A DNA stretch of 64,000 nucleotides from Sphingobacteriia bacterium. GTDB taxonomy: Bacteria > Bacteroidota > Bacteroidia > Bacteroidales > UBA7960. Position 1 is the first letter of the stretch. The number at the start of each line of letters is the position of its first letter. Positions 29,101 through 37,524 of the stretch are shown here, in pieces. The stretch covers positions 111,610 through 175,609 of the forward strand of contig JAABRR010000004.1 of NCBI GenBank assembly GCA_011390785.1. Reading direction: 5' to 3'. A model generated the notes under the pieces. It saw only the letters and a list, made by a program, of their open reading frames with translations, was not told the origin of the DNA and made no database searches. A program made the translations under genes and the position numbers.

Positions 29101-30893
29101 GAGCTGTTTTTAATCTTGTTTAGCTCTTCAATGGCTATAGCATGATAGGTCGCATCACCTGTAAGCCTGAAAAGGCTCACTGCCGCGTACATTTTGTAAA
29201 CCCATAATTCACTGGCATAATGGGCGTGCATGGAGGGTTGGTTTTCAGGATCGGATGCCCATTCAAAAGCATCAATGGCTTCCTGTATCCAGTTTACGTC
29301 ATCATAGGTCATCTGCTCAAAATCTACATGATCAAGCATCTCAACCGGATACGACTCCGCATCTTTACCCACCGATTTGAGAATATAAGCAAGCTGTGCT
29401 GCTTGCCCGGCGTAGAGATAGGTCATGTAAGAGTCGGCATCGGTGATCACATATCGCCTATGATCTTTCCATGATGGCTTATTGCTTTCTGCACTTCCAT
29501 CTATTGCACTGAAAAAATCGGGCGCAACCCGGGCACCACCAACGCCACCATCGCTGAATCCTTTATTGATAAGCTCTTTTTTGAGCCTGTAGTTGAATTT
29601 GATGAGCCAAGAAGCTTCATCAATCAGGTCGGGGATACCGTTACCACTTTCAGGAATGTTAAGATCACCGTCCATAAAACGCCCGGGAACAGCTTCATAA
29701 GTCAACATAAGAAGAATGGGAATTCGCTGGTGCGAGAAGTAACCATCCCAGTCGCCGGCATCATGATACCATCCGGCCACATCAAGGTTATTACCAATGG
29801 ATGCCGCTCTAATGGCATCTACGGAACTACCGCCACCTTCGCCCTGAGCCCATTCTACCCATGGCAGTGTGCAGTAAAGCAATAAATTGGAAAAATCGGT
29901 TCCATCATCGCTGGTAACCTTTGTATTCTGTGTTACCGGACGAATGTAACCCTCTTCAGTATAGGGTGGTTCCAGCCTGATGCCACTTCGTTGATGATAA
30001 AGTGTACGAGCGCCATGATAATATGCATCAAAAATGGCGTCTTCGCCAATGGTAAAAGGGTAGGAGGCACCTATTCCTTCAACAGACAAAAGGTAGTTTC
30101 CGGGTGCATTTACACTGGAAAAATCACATTCATACACTTCGCCCCCAATAAAATTCTGGTTAGGTGTATCGTTGGGTTGGCCTGTTTCGGGACTGTTGGC
30201 AGCTGCTCTGAAAACAATGGTGCCTTCCATAACCGGTTCTGCTTCCTCCTGGCGCATTATCCAGAATTTATTGCCACTGTAATTGGCCAGCGACAGGTTA
30301 CCCTTATCGCCCATCCAATGGTAAACATAGCCAAATTTGGGTTTGCCGGGAGAATATCCAAGTGTGTTTACGTGCACTGCTTCGCTTCTGTGCTCTTTTT
30401 CATCAAACACAAATTCCCATTGCTGACCATTTGTTATCAGGTTACCGGTAGCAAGGGTGTAAGTTTTTCCTGGTTTCATCTCCTGGTTAAGGAAAATATA
30501 GAGCCAATGCTCACTGGCCCAAGGCTTTGATGTGGGATCGAAGGATGACCCTCCCCATGGAACACCACTATTGGAGACGAATTCGGTTCCTTTTGATTTT
30601 CGCCCTATATCTACCGGTTGAATTCCTGTTGTAAATTCGTTATCATCCACGCTGGTAATCATATAAGTAGCTTCATTGGATGCAAGATTAACATTCAATC
30701 TGTTAACGGTAAGATTATTGGGATAAATCATGTTTCCATCGTCCAGATGAAGCATAATAATGCGATTGGTAAGTGGAGTGATTTCCACCAACTCAGATGC
30801 GTTAAGATTCTGAATTATTTGCATTGAGATAAGCAGTAGCAGTGCAAATCGAATAATTATACTGTCAAGCTGTAGTTTGCTGGTATTTGTCAT
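26160..30893 (-). CDS. Multi-domain GH9 glycanase (endoglucanase type) with T9SS signal
   Basis: 1577 residues. N-terminal signal anchor/peptide (IIIRFALLLLISMQIIQNLNA), a beta-sandwich start, a CelD-N Ig-like domain (~172-285) and the GH9 catalytic domain (~290-815). Catalytic aspartates are Asp378 and Asp381 in GWYHDAGDWDGY; ESGNGIPDLIDEASW and GNNPLHTTWMTGVGPR...GGFH are GH9 signatures. After it come two Ig-like BIG2 domains (~828-908, 915-997), a carbohydrate-binding-like beta-sandwich (~1001-1160), a third BIG2 (~1165-1235), a second CBM-like sandwich (~1246-1400), a fourth BIG2 (~1405-1490) and a T9SS sorting domain (~1500-1577). Likely a secreted or cell-surface beta-glucanase; whether the target is cellulose, xyloglucan or another beta-glucan cannot be told. 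Confidence 0.92.
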   Translation of the reverse strand: MTNTSKLQLDSIIIRFALLLLISMQIIQNLNASELVEITPLTNRIIMLHLDDGNMIYPNNLTVNRLNVNLASNEATYMITSVDDNEFTTGIQPVDIGRKSKGTEFVSNSGVPWGGSSFDPTSKPWASEHWLYIFLNQEMKPGKTYTLATGNLITNGQQWEFVFDEKEHRSEAVHVNTLGYSPGKPKFGYVYHWMGDKGNLSLANYSGNKFWIMRQEEAEPVMEGTIVFRAAANSPETGQPNDTPNQNFIGGEVYECDFSSVNAPGNYLLSVEGIGASYPFTIGEDAIFDAYYHGARTLYHQRSGIRLEPPYTEEGYIRPVTQNTKVTSDDGTDFSNLLLYCTLPWVEWAQGEGGGSSVDAIRAASIGNNLDVAGWYHDAGDWDGYFSHQRIPILLMLTYEAVPGRFMDGDLNIPESGNGIPDLIDEASWLIKFNYRLKKELINKGFSDGGVGGARVAPDFFSAIDGSAESNKPSWKDHRRYVITDADSYMTYLYAGQAAQLAYILKSVGKDAESYPVEMLDHVDFEQMTYDDVNWIQEAIDAFEWASDPENQPSMHAHYASELWVYKMYAAVSLFRLTGDATYHAIAIEELNKIKNSSNFAEDERYAAYLYLMTNHKDVDFNLQASLQSAALATASFRGTHAASLRGLRWGGDFSMPMLVGQGTTPWMFETIMAYAITQDDFYANVVHTTADYFLGNNPLHTTWMTGVGPRPAKGGFHLDTRYLWDNNWMVYKGFVPYGPWSMNYDYNPSTWTIDGVEMQGGAGPWNKDWANFSVYPLMSEWPGHERYNNNIHAPMSTENTVHQQSVYLATSYGFANNRQNANNTSPLPINSIELNQTEITFNQPGDQSILNPSIDLNNASFAALKWESADPRIAHVDGFGRVTAITGGTTTITCSTLDGSVLATCEIICNWEDTAVNSISITPEAITLFQGQTMQLTVTFDPPDATNLFVDWTYSTEGIAQVSETGLLTALDPGIIKVYATSMQDSRVDSVDVEVLERIDHVIADFDEVIPVTTTPQPDLAQIYFPEGAGNIEAPNPYSGAANESDLTLKWDRPEGNWRLMGMVLPTDYPQDLSQFDQFQFKYYGKEIENILVQLIPIDGSNIEITLPIEGENCWKLFTYDLNSSLLLKQFNVFVNTNVNPSAGEFFFDDFVLTAESAIPYNQLQINYPALDMSSGESFQLEANTGAAPYSWVSSNPEIATVGHNGLVTAVAGGITQIKAVALYGNTAVCEVTVDGGITEPDDSKIIIDFENIGLNWNPYGAYSFNSNVQGLADNPMVNEINSSATTYRWERDGTNNWGGFGLQFNQEETAEWDLLSFQFYTETQTLNGIRFVIRQGETELGEIELNDLNLSPLQWHTIEVPINSLVTDNASFNQILAQPHKASDIIDVVFFDNLMFKRLPFVAVESIEIEGEESIMLNQGQSMQLTATVTPENATNSAIVWTSANEDIATVSTTGLLTAVAAGNVVITAEAEENSDIFDNVSITVLSVNIAEMDNQKIAIYPVPTEGRFIVKSDFPIDRVDIYSITGERIISKRMNGEKESAFGQISDKPGIYFIRIILENGNVSTLRQVVINNL

Positions 30894-31209
30894 TGTTGAA
30901 AGGTGTTTTGGTTTTTACCTGAGTAGTTAATATACGTTGATAAAAGTAAAGGGCTAGTGATAATACCGTTGAAAAATATTAATCTTTTCTTCTGGTGAAA
31001 TGCAACACCAGTATTGGTAATCTGCAAAATCAAATTAGACAAACTATTTGATTTCGCCTAAATACCTTCCAGTGGTGTACTAAAACACACCATCAGAAAA
31101 ATGCCTAACCAAAACAACACTTTTGGTAAAAACATAGCGGGTAGGTATTATAAAGACTTACCCCATGTGTTGGGGTAAGTCTTTTATGAAAAGATTAGAA
31201 TCTTGAAAC
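30894..31209. other. Gene-free spacer
   Basis: Upstream region of the GH9 gene and downstream region of the oxidoreductase gene, both on the minus strand. It contains the terminator at 31152-31184; no convincing promoter box is seen (closest, TACTTTTA at about 30940-30948). Confidence 0.6.
31152..31184 (-). terminator. Terminator after the Gfo/Idh/MocA gene
   Basis: Perfect 14-bp stem AAAGACTTACCCCA / TGGGGTAAGTCTTT with a 5-base loop, 26 bases downstream of the oxidoreductase stop. Confidence 0.88.
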
Positions 31210-32703
31210 CTAAAGTTTTGGTAAAGACCAACCATCGCGGTAGGTTCGGCTGATATATTCATTGGCAGCTTCCATTGCATTCATAGTTGCATATTGGGTA
31301 TCGAAGTGCGGATGCCCGTCAATTACTTCAAATTTATCGGAAGTTACTACTCTGATTTCATCATTGGAGCCAATATTGGTAAATTTCATATTGTCGCCAT
31401 CCCAGAGCAGTTCGCGTTTCAGATCTTGCAAACGAACGGCAAGTACACCCATTACTACGGTTTCGTTGAAGGGACCTGCATAAGCAAAGTTAGAGCTGGT
31501 TTCTTTCCTGTTATTTTTTGATTCGGTACAGGCTCTCACGAAATCTGATTCATGGTTGAGTCCTTCAGCAACACGTGGCAGCGTTTTAGGAACGTTGGGC
31601 ACACGTCCGGAAACCAGGCGCGGTCTTTCTGAGTAGCAATCGGTAATCAGAATATCTTTAGTACCAATAAACATAGTACCACCATTCCAATCGCCCATTG
31701 CAAAATCATCGGGCATACCATCGGGGCGTGCAGGAAGCAGACCACCATCATACCAACTGATCTTCACCTCGGGGAATTTAACTTTAATTCCTCTTTCTCT
31801 TGGTCTTTCCGGGAATACAAAATGTACAGTTTCTGCCTGTGGTGGAGAAACAGTATTCATCATTGTTGAACTACCCTGCACTTTAGATGGATATTTTAGT
31901 TTCAAAGCCTTGAAAACCGGATCCATAATATGGCAGGCCATGTCGCCAAGAGCACCGGTACCGTAATCCCACCATCCACGCCAGTTCCATGGTGTATAAA
32001 TAGAGTGGTAGGGACGCATGGGCGCGGGCCCGATGAAAAGATCCCAGTTAAGCGTATCGGGTGGCCACATGCCCACGGCAGGTTGCTGAAGGCCCTGTGG
32101 CCAGATAGGGCGGTTGGTCCAGGTATGTACTTCTCGTACTTCACCAATTTCGCCATTCCAAACCCATTCACAAACCTTGCGAATATCTTCTGATGAACTT
32201 CCCTGGTTACCCATTTGGGTTGCTACACCGTATTTTTCAGCTAATTGGGTAAGTAAGCGAGATTCTGACACAGAATGGGTGAGGGGTTTTTCAACATAAA
32301 CGTGTTTTCCCATGGTCATGGCAGTTGCAGCAACAATGGCGTGTGAATGATCAGGAGTTGCAACGACAACCGCATCAATATCATTCCCCATTTCATCAAA
32401 CATTTTTCGCCAGTCCCAGTATTTTTTTGCATCGGGATGATCGCCAAAAGCATTGGCTGCGTATTTCCAGTCAACATCGGCAATAGCTACTACTCTGGCG
32501 TTGCCACCCTCAACCATTCTTCTGGTTTTGGTTCGACCTACACCACCAATTCCTACTGTAGCCAGATTTACCATATCGCTGGGAGCAGTGTAACCAAGGC
32601 CGGATACTGTAAAATTGGGTACAATGGTAAAACCTGCTGATGCAAGAGCAGTTCCTTTGATGAAATTACGCCTGCTCACATCACTTCCTTTTTTTTGTTC
32701 CAT
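31210..32703 (-). CDS. Tat-exported Gfo/Idh/MocA oxidoreductase
   Basis: 497 residues. The N-terminus carries a twin-arginine signal (SRRNFIKGTALASAGF, residues 10-25). The NAD(P)-binding Rossmann domain shows LATVGIGGVGRTKTRRM, VVAIADVD, VVVATPDHSHA and the GFO family signature MGKHVYVEKPLTHSVSE. The C-terminal domain includes NWDLFIGPAP and WWDYGTGALGDMACHIMDPVF, typical of the Bacteroidota secreted GFO group. These enzymes oxidise or epimerise sugars, often in glycan degradation. It stands alone between two terminated units; the GH9 gene downstream may be functionally linked, but there is no operon. Confidence 0.9.
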   Translation of the reverse strand: MEQKKGSDVSRRNFIKGTALASAGFTIVPNFTVSGLGYTAPSDMVNLATVGIGGVGRTKTRRMVEGGNARVVAIADVDWKYAANAFGDHPDAKKYWDWRKMFDEMGNDIDAVVVATPDHSHAIVAATAMTMGKHVYVEKPLTHSVSESRLLTQLAEKYGVATQMGNQGSSSEDIRKVCEWVWNGEIGEVREVHTWTNRPIWPQGLQQPAVGMWPPDTLNWDLFIGPAPMRPYHSIYTPWNWRGWWDYGTGALGDMACHIMDPVFKALKLKYPSKVQGSSTMMNTVSPPQAETVHFVFPERPRERGIKVKFPEVKISWYDGGLLPARPDGMPDDFAMGDWNGGTMFIGTKDILITDCYSERPRLVSGRVPNVPKTLPRVAEGLNHESDFVRACTESKNNRKETSSNFAYAGPFNETVVMGVLAVRLQDLKRELLWDGDNMKFTNIGSNDEIRVVTSDKFEVIDGHPHFDTQYATMNAMEAANEYISRTYRDGWSLPKL

Positions 32704-32808
32704 AATTGAAATTATTTTGTTAAAATGAAAAAATTAAAATTGATTTATAAACTTTGGCAGTTAACAAAACATTTTAGCTAACTGTAATTGTAAAATCGTT
32801 TGCATTGA

Positions 32809-32816
32809 CAAAAATA
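32809..32816 (-). promoter_or_regulatory. Candidate -7 box of the Gfo/Idh/MocA gene
   Basis: TATTTTTG on the minus strand fits TAnnTTTG, about 105 bases upstream of the start; no clear -33 element. Confidence 0.35.
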
Positions 32817-32859
32817 TTATAATTTCTGATAATAAAATTGTTTTTAACCCTTTAGGCGA

Positions 32860-33810
32860 TTAATTTGCTGGCAGAATTTGTACTTCCAATCGGCTTTTCC
32901 TTACACTAATGAGCTTTACCTTTATTTTTTTTTGCTCTGTTAAATAGGGTAGCTGGTCCCTGTCAACAAAGACTTTAATAGGCTCACCATGCGGATCATC
33001 AAGCAATAAAACTTCCTGAACATATCCATCTGTAAAGTGAAGTTTATGAATCTCAATTATGTCAAAGAAGTATGTATTTCCTTCCTTATACCAGGGATTT
33101 TCAGGTTCAAGCATCAGAAAACCATCTTCATTTAAACCAGTTAGTTTGCAGTTAATTTCCTGGCATGGTTTTAAACCATAATGCCCAAAATGCTTCTTTT
33201 TGAGAAGGTGTTTTCTGTTTTTTTCATCCTGTAAAATCAAATATCTTGAATTATCATCAGGATTAATCGTTTCATTAATTATAGTAAATGGGTAATATTT
33301 TCCTTTTTTAAGATCATCATAAGGTTGAACACCGTTGTCAATTCTCAGAAATAGCCTGCCCTTTTTAATTCTTTCAATTCGGCACCATATTTTCTCATTT
33401 TGTGTATTGTAATCATTAGATGCGAGGGTTCTTACTTTCCATTGGTATCCCAGGAGATCTTCAACTACCATGTAATTTTCCTTATCGCCGGTTATATTTT
33501 GCCTTGATCCATTCCCTTTAAGGGTAAATTCATAACTTTTGCCTTCTATATAATTGGGATGTTGTGGTTCAAGAAACATTCTTCCGTTACAATTTATTCT
33601 GTCTACCCTGCAACGAACAACCTGACCGGATTCAAAGCCATAACGCTCATAAAATGCGGCAGGCATCATAACCTTATAGCCCAGGGGATCCAGCATAATG
33701 AACCATGATTCATCATCGTTATCTAAGGATACACTCTTAAGAATTTTGAAATTATGCCACGAACCTTCGGTAAGACGAGAATTGGGAACCCGCAGATTTT
33801 TGATTCGCAT
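32860..33810 (-). CDS. Unknown protein made of four OB/S1-like repeats
   Basis: 316 residues with no signal peptide and no domain I can name with certainty. Four diverged repeats of ~70-75 residues are visible (about 15-85, 88-160, 168-237, 241-315). Each begins (E/K)G-x-x-Y/W-x-F-x-I, continues with a strand such as FIMLDPLGYKVMMP, YMVVEDLLGYQWKV, YLILQDEKNRKHLL or VLLLDDPHGEPIKV, and closes with a CRVDRINCNGRMFLEP / CRIERIKKGRLFLRI / CKLTGLNEDGFLMLEP-type strand. This resembles tandem OB or S1 folds, suggesting nucleic-acid binding. It lies upstream of nothing else: pncA begins upstream and ends 15 bases before its start, so it is probably the last gene of the nfeD-pncB-pncA unit. Confidence 0.7.
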   Translation of the reverse strand: MRIKNLRVPNSRLTEGSWHNFKILKSVSLDNDDESWFIMLDPLGYKVMMPAAFYERYGFESGQVVRCRVDRINCNGRMFLEPQHPNYIEGKSYEFTLKGNGSRQNITGDKENYMVVEDLLGYQWKVRTLASNDYNTQNEKIWCRIERIKKGRLFLRIDNGVQPYDDLKKGKYYPFTIINETINPDDNSRYLILQDEKNRKHLLKKKHFGHYGLKPCQEINCKLTGLNEDGFLMLEPENPWYKEGNTYFFDIIEIHKLHFTDGYVQEVLLLDDPHGEPIKVFVDRDQLPYLTEQKKIKVKLISVRKSRLEVQILPAN

Positions 33811-33825
33811 GATTATTTGTGGTAT

Positions 33826-34431
33826 TTAGATGTCAGAAGATTGAATGATATGTCCTCCTTTAACGATTATCTGTTTTTTCATCTTTTTCCAGCCTTCCTT
33901 ATCAATGGCCCTTGTTCCATCTTCAATTAGGAAAAGGTTAAACCCCAGTTCCAGGGCATCAAGAGCTGTAAACCCTACGCAAAAGTCGGCTGCCAATCCT
34001 GCAAGGTAAACATCTTTAACACCTTTCCCTTTTAGATAATCGCCCAAGCCGGTAGATTTTTTCTTACCATTATCGAAAAAACCACTGTAAGAATCAATTG
34101 ATTTGTCAGTTCCTTTGCGAAAAATGGCTTCAATTTTATGGGCATTAAGCTCTGATGAAAATTCTGAACCAACCTGGCCTTGCACGCAATGGTCGGGCCA
34201 CATAACCTGGTCCATATCTGCAAGTTTTCCCATTTCGAAAGGTCGTTTCCCAGGATGGCTGGAAGCAAAACTTCCATGGTCTGAAGGATGCCAGTCCTGA
34301 GTTGCCACTACTAGTGGAAATTTATGCTGTATTGTATTTGCAACCAGAAGTATTTTATCTCCATCATTCACTGCCAATGATCCTCCCGGGAGAAAATCGT
34401 TTTGAATATCTACCAATATTAAAGCATTCAT
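33826..34431 (-). CDS. pncA: Nicotinamidase
   Basis: 201 residues of the isochorismatase-like fold. Hydrolyses nicotinamide to nicotinate in NAD salvage. Catalytic triad visible: Asp8 (VDIQNDF), Lys106 (FRKGTD) and Cys151 (AADFCVGF). Metal site: Asp46 and His48 (TQDWHP) plus His81 (WPDHCVQG). The oxyanion cis-peptide region GLAADFC is intact. It is 46 bases downstream of pncB, which uses its product, so the pair is one functional unit. The unknown four-repeat protein follows 15 bases later. Confidence 0.95.
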   Translation of the reverse strand: MNALILVDIQNDFLPGGSLAVNDGDKILLVANTIQHKFPLVVATQDWHPSDHGSFASSHPGKRPFEMGKLADMDQVMWPDHCVQGQVGSEFSSELNAHKIEAIFRKGTDKSIDSYSGFFDNGKKKSTGLGDYLKGKGVKDVYLAGLAADFCVGFTALDALELGFNLFLIEDGTRAIDKEGWKKMKKQIIVKGGHIIQSSDI

Positions 34432-34477
34432 GTTTTGTAAGTTTTTAGTTCAACAATTACAAATTCATTGATCTGTA

Positions 34478-35887
34478 TTACAGATGTTTAGAAAGTAAAT
34501 CGTCTCTTAGATTCATCAGCTTTTCACTAATACCCACTTTGTATATGTGAGGATAATCAAATCTTTGATGTTCAACTGGTAGCAGATTGAGCCGTGTTTT
34601 AAGGCGTTTGTTAAGTTGGGAGGGATTTTCGGAAGGGCTAACAATTTTCCCGTTTTCCATAGCAGTATAATGTAATTCTTCACACTGAAAATCTTTCAGA
34701 TAAAGCGATTTATGTTTTTCAAAAGGGTTGATCATTCTCTCCGGATCTGATTCATTGGCCAGAACAATAGCATCAGCATAAAACAGTCCATCGCGATCAA
34801 AATAGCGTAATACCTTCTTTTTGCCTGGCAAGGTAGTTTTTTGCAGATTTTCTGATATTTTCAAAACTGGTTTTTCATTAATATAAGCCAGCTTGTAAAC
34901 TCCATCAAGAGCAGCATCGGGCATACCGGTAATCATGCTTGTACCAACACCGAATACATCAATAGGTGCTTTTTGTTCTAAAAGACTTTTTACCACATAT
35001 TCATCAAGTTGATTGGAAACAACAATTTTGACATCATGCAAACCATCATAATCGAGAATTTCTCTTGCTTTTTTCGAAAGATATGCAAGGTCACCACTAT
35101 CGAGCCGTATGCCTTTTAGTTTGTTTCCCTGTTTTTCCATTTCTTTAGCAACCTTTACTGCATTGGGAATTCCACTATAAAGGGTATTATATGTATCTAC
35201 CAGAAATACACTATCATTGGGAAATGCTTCGGCGTAAGCCCTGAATGCAGTTTCTTCATCGCCAAAACTTTCTATAAAACTATGGGCCATGGTACCGGCA
35301 TGTGGTATATTGTATTGCTTTGCAGCAAATACATTACTGGTATTATCGAAACCGCCAATAATAGCTGCTCTTGATGCCTGGTTGGCACCAAAGGCCTGGG
35401 CGCGGCGCAGGCCAAAATCGCTCAAAATATTTTTGTTTCCGGCGGCATACCTGATTCTGCTGGCCTTTGTTGCAATAAGTGACTGAAAATTCAGCAGATT
35501 TAGCAACAGAGTTTCTATAAGCTGAGTTTCTATAAGATTACCTTCAACCCGGGCAATAGGTTCAAATGGAAAAACAATATCGCCTTCACGCATTGCGGTA
35601 ATAGTGCCGGTAAATTGAAAATCTGAAAGATAATCAAGAAATTCCTGAGCAAATCCTGATTGCTTTAAATACAATAAATCATCAGTAGAAAAACGAAGAT
35701 TGTGAATATGTTGCAACAATTCATCCAAACCTGCAAATACTACGAAACCACCTTTAAAGGGTATTTTCCTGAAAAAGTAATCAAAGCCTGCCTGCTTGTT
35801 TTGCATACCATTTTTATAATAAGCCTGCGCCATTGTTAGCTGATATAGATCTGTATACAAGGGAGACACAACGGAATTTCCTGTCAT
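34478..35887 (-). CDS. pncB: Nicotinate phosphoribosyltransferase
   Basis: 469 residues. Converts nicotinate and PRPP to nicotinate mononucleotide (NAD salvage). Typical N-terminus SPLYTDLYQLTMAQAYYKNGM; later FDYFFRKIPFKGGFVVFAGL, RAQAFGANQASRAAIIGGFDNTSNV, GTMAHSFIESF (substrate loop with conserved His), IRLDSGDLAYLSKKAR and VFGVGTSMITG. A longer TTG start at 35923 is possible, but MTGNSVVSPL at 35887 fits the family length and leaves 45 bases from the nfeD stop. Followed by pncA. Confidence 0.95.
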   Translation of the reverse strand: MTGNSVVSPLYTDLYQLTMAQAYYKNGMQNKQAGFDYFFRKIPFKGGFVVFAGLDELLQHIHNLRFSTDDLLYLKQSGFAQEFLDYLSDFQFTGTITAMREGDIVFPFEPIARVEGNLIETQLIETLLLNLLNFQSLIATKASRIRYAAGNKNILSDFGLRRAQAFGANQASRAAIIGGFDNTSNVFAAKQYNIPHAGTMAHSFIESFGDEETAFRAYAEAFPNDSVFLVDTYNTLYSGIPNAVKVAKEMEKQGNKLKGIRLDSGDLAYLSKKAREILDYDGLHDVKIVVSNQLDEYVVKSLLEQKAPIDVFGVGTSMITGMPDAALDGVYKLAYINEKPVLKISENLQKTTLPGKKKVLRYFDRDGLFYADAIVLANESDPERMINPFEKHKSLYLKDFQCEELHYTAMENGKIVSPSENPSQLNKRLKTRLNLLPVEHQRFDYPHIYKVGISEKLMNLRDDLLSKHL

Positions 35888-35932
35888 AGTAAATGTTTTT
35901 TGTATTTTCTGATTTTCAGGCAAACTTGACGA

Positions 35933-37321
35933 TCAGGCTTTTACAACAAAAACCTGGGAAGTTTCGTATTTTACAACTTTAATTTTTTCTCCTTTATCAA
36001 TATAACCTGTAAGAGCAGTAGCATCATAAACATCGTCATCTATTTCAATTTTACCACTGGGTCTTAGCATTGTATAGGCAATACCTGTTTTACCCAACAG
36101 GTCTTTCATTTTAATATTAGCTGAAGAGTACCCTTGAGTTGTATCCTGAATAGTATTTAATGCAAGGGTGTTTCCAATTCTTCCATGAGAAGTGATCAGT
36201 CTTGCCCCAAAATAAATAGACGAAGAAAGCGAAAGGAAAAAAGAAATAATTACGATCAGAAAAGCTCTTCCCACTTCTTCCATGGGAACACCGCTAAAAT
36301 CAGGGCCATCATTTCCAACCATAGCAAGTGCAAGGCCAGAAATTATAAAACCGATACCTAATACTCCGGAAACCCCAAACCCCGGTAAAACAAATATTTC
36401 TACGGCAAGCAAAACTATTCCGATTACAAAAATTAAAATTTCCCAGTTAGATGCAAGTCCTTCAAGGTAAAAAGGTGCAAAATATACAAGGGCGGCTGTA
36501 ATTGCAATCATTATGGGAAATCCTACCCCGGGAGTCTGGAGCTCAAAATATACACCACCGAGAATCAACATGATTAGTATACCACTTACTACAGGGCTTA
36601 TAAGAAGGTTGATTATTCTATCCATTGAAGTGAGTTTCTGCTCAACAAGGGTATAATTCTCAAACCCAGCTTGTTCAACTACTTCATCAATATCTTCTGC
36701 AATACCCTCACAAAAACCAAAACGCATAGCTTCAGACGCTGTGAAAGTTAAAACTTTTCCCTCTTCAATAACACCTTCTATTTCTATGGATGGATCAACC
36801 ATGGCCTGTGCTATGTCGGGGTCGCGGTCTTTAGCTTCGGCTGTAGAACGCATCATAGATCGCATGTAAGATTGAAATTTATCTGCTACCACTTCACCGG
36901 TTTGATCTACTACAGTTGCAGCACCGATGTTGCTTCCGGGCCGCATATAAATTCGATCTGTGGCTATTGATATCAATGCGCCAGCCGAAGCTGCATTATT
37001 GTCAATAAATACCATAACGGGTACTTTTGATTGCATTATTCGAGTGCGCATCGAATCAGCAATGTTAACCTGCCCACCATAGGTGTTCATGTGAATTAAA
37101 ATAACATCTGCATTTAAAGTGTCAGCTTCTTCAAAAGCTCTTTGCATGGTTCGCAAGGCGGGAGCAGCTATGTTTTCCTTAATATCAAATTTGTATATTA
37201 AAAAATCCTTCTCCGGGTTATTTTCGATGAGTTGTGTAATTCGGTCCTGTCTGGTTTGAGCAAAGGAGGAACTGATTACCAGCATCAGGAGTAAAATACC
37301 TGAAATAAGTTGTTTTATCAT
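35933..37321 (-). CDS. NfeD-family membrane protease (ClpP-class serine protease + NfeD)
   Basis: 462 residues. Signal peptide (ISGILLLMLVISSSFA), then a ClpP/crotonase-fold serine protease domain (~40-220) with the likely Ser112 nucleophile in NNAASAGALIS and Lys148 in ADKFQS as general base, as in the long-form STOPP/NfeD proteins. Four to six membrane segments follow (~235-375), and then a soluble NfeD OB-fold (~395-460, LLGKTGIAYTMLRPSGKIEIDD). Relatives cut the C-terminus of stomatins (SPFH proteins) and help control membrane quality; no SPFH gene is next to it here. First gene of a probable nfeD-pncB-pncA-unknown unit. Confidence 0.9.
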   Translation of the reverse strand: MIKQLISGILLLMLVISSSFAQTRQDRITQLIENNPEKDFLIYKFDIKENIAAPALRTMQRAFEEADTLNADVILIHMNTYGGQVNIADSMRTRIMQSKVPVMVFIDNNAASAGALISIATDRIYMRPGSNIGAATVVDQTGEVVADKFQSYMRSMMRSTAEAKDRDPDIAQAMVDPSIEIEGVIEEGKVLTFTASEAMRFGFCEGIAEDIDEVVEQAGFENYTLVEQKLTSMDRIINLLISPVVSGILIMLILGGVYFELQTPGVGFPIMIAITAALVYFAPFYLEGLASNWEILIFVIGIVLLAVEIFVLPGFGVSGVLGIGFIISGLALAMVGNDGPDFSGVPMEEVGRAFLIVIISFFLSLSSSIYFGARLITSHGRIGNTLALNTIQDTTQGYSSANIKMKDLLGKTGIAYTMLRPSGKIEIDDDVYDATALTGYIDKGEKIKVVKYETSQVFVVKA

Positions 37322-37396
37322 TGGAAGTATATTAATATGTTAAATGTTAACCGCTAATTAATGTGCAAAGTAAACAAGAAAATGCTAGCAATGTTG

Positions 37397-37404
37397 CAAA
37401 ATTA
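37397..37404 (-). promoter_or_regulatory. Candidate -7 box of the nfeD-pncB-pncA unit
   Basis: TAATTTTG on the minus strand, about 75 bases upstream of nfeD; no clear -33 element. Confidence 0.4.
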
Positions 37405-37435
37405 GGCTTTTGTGCTAAAAAGATATATAAAAAAA

Positions 37436-37492
37436 TAAACCCGAATTGGTTTTTCAAATCAATGCGAAATGAAAAACTAATCCGGGTTTATA
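37436..37492 (-). terminator. Terminator of the transaldolase gene
   Basis: Long imperfect hairpin TAAACCCGAATTGGTTTTTC / GAAAAACTAATCCGGGTTTA, A- and T-rich flanks, 33 bases after the stop of the transaldolase-like gene. Confidence 0.75.
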
Positions 37493-37524
37493 GAAAATTG
37501 CTGAGTGATGCTGTTTAGTGCAGC

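Noticed and set aside
29991..30530. 179-codon plus-strand frame
   Set aside because: Antisense to the GH9 protein's N-terminal part; no recognisable domain.
31100..31177. 25-codon plus-strand frame MPNQNNTFGK...
   Set aside because: It runs through the terminator hairpin and has no support.
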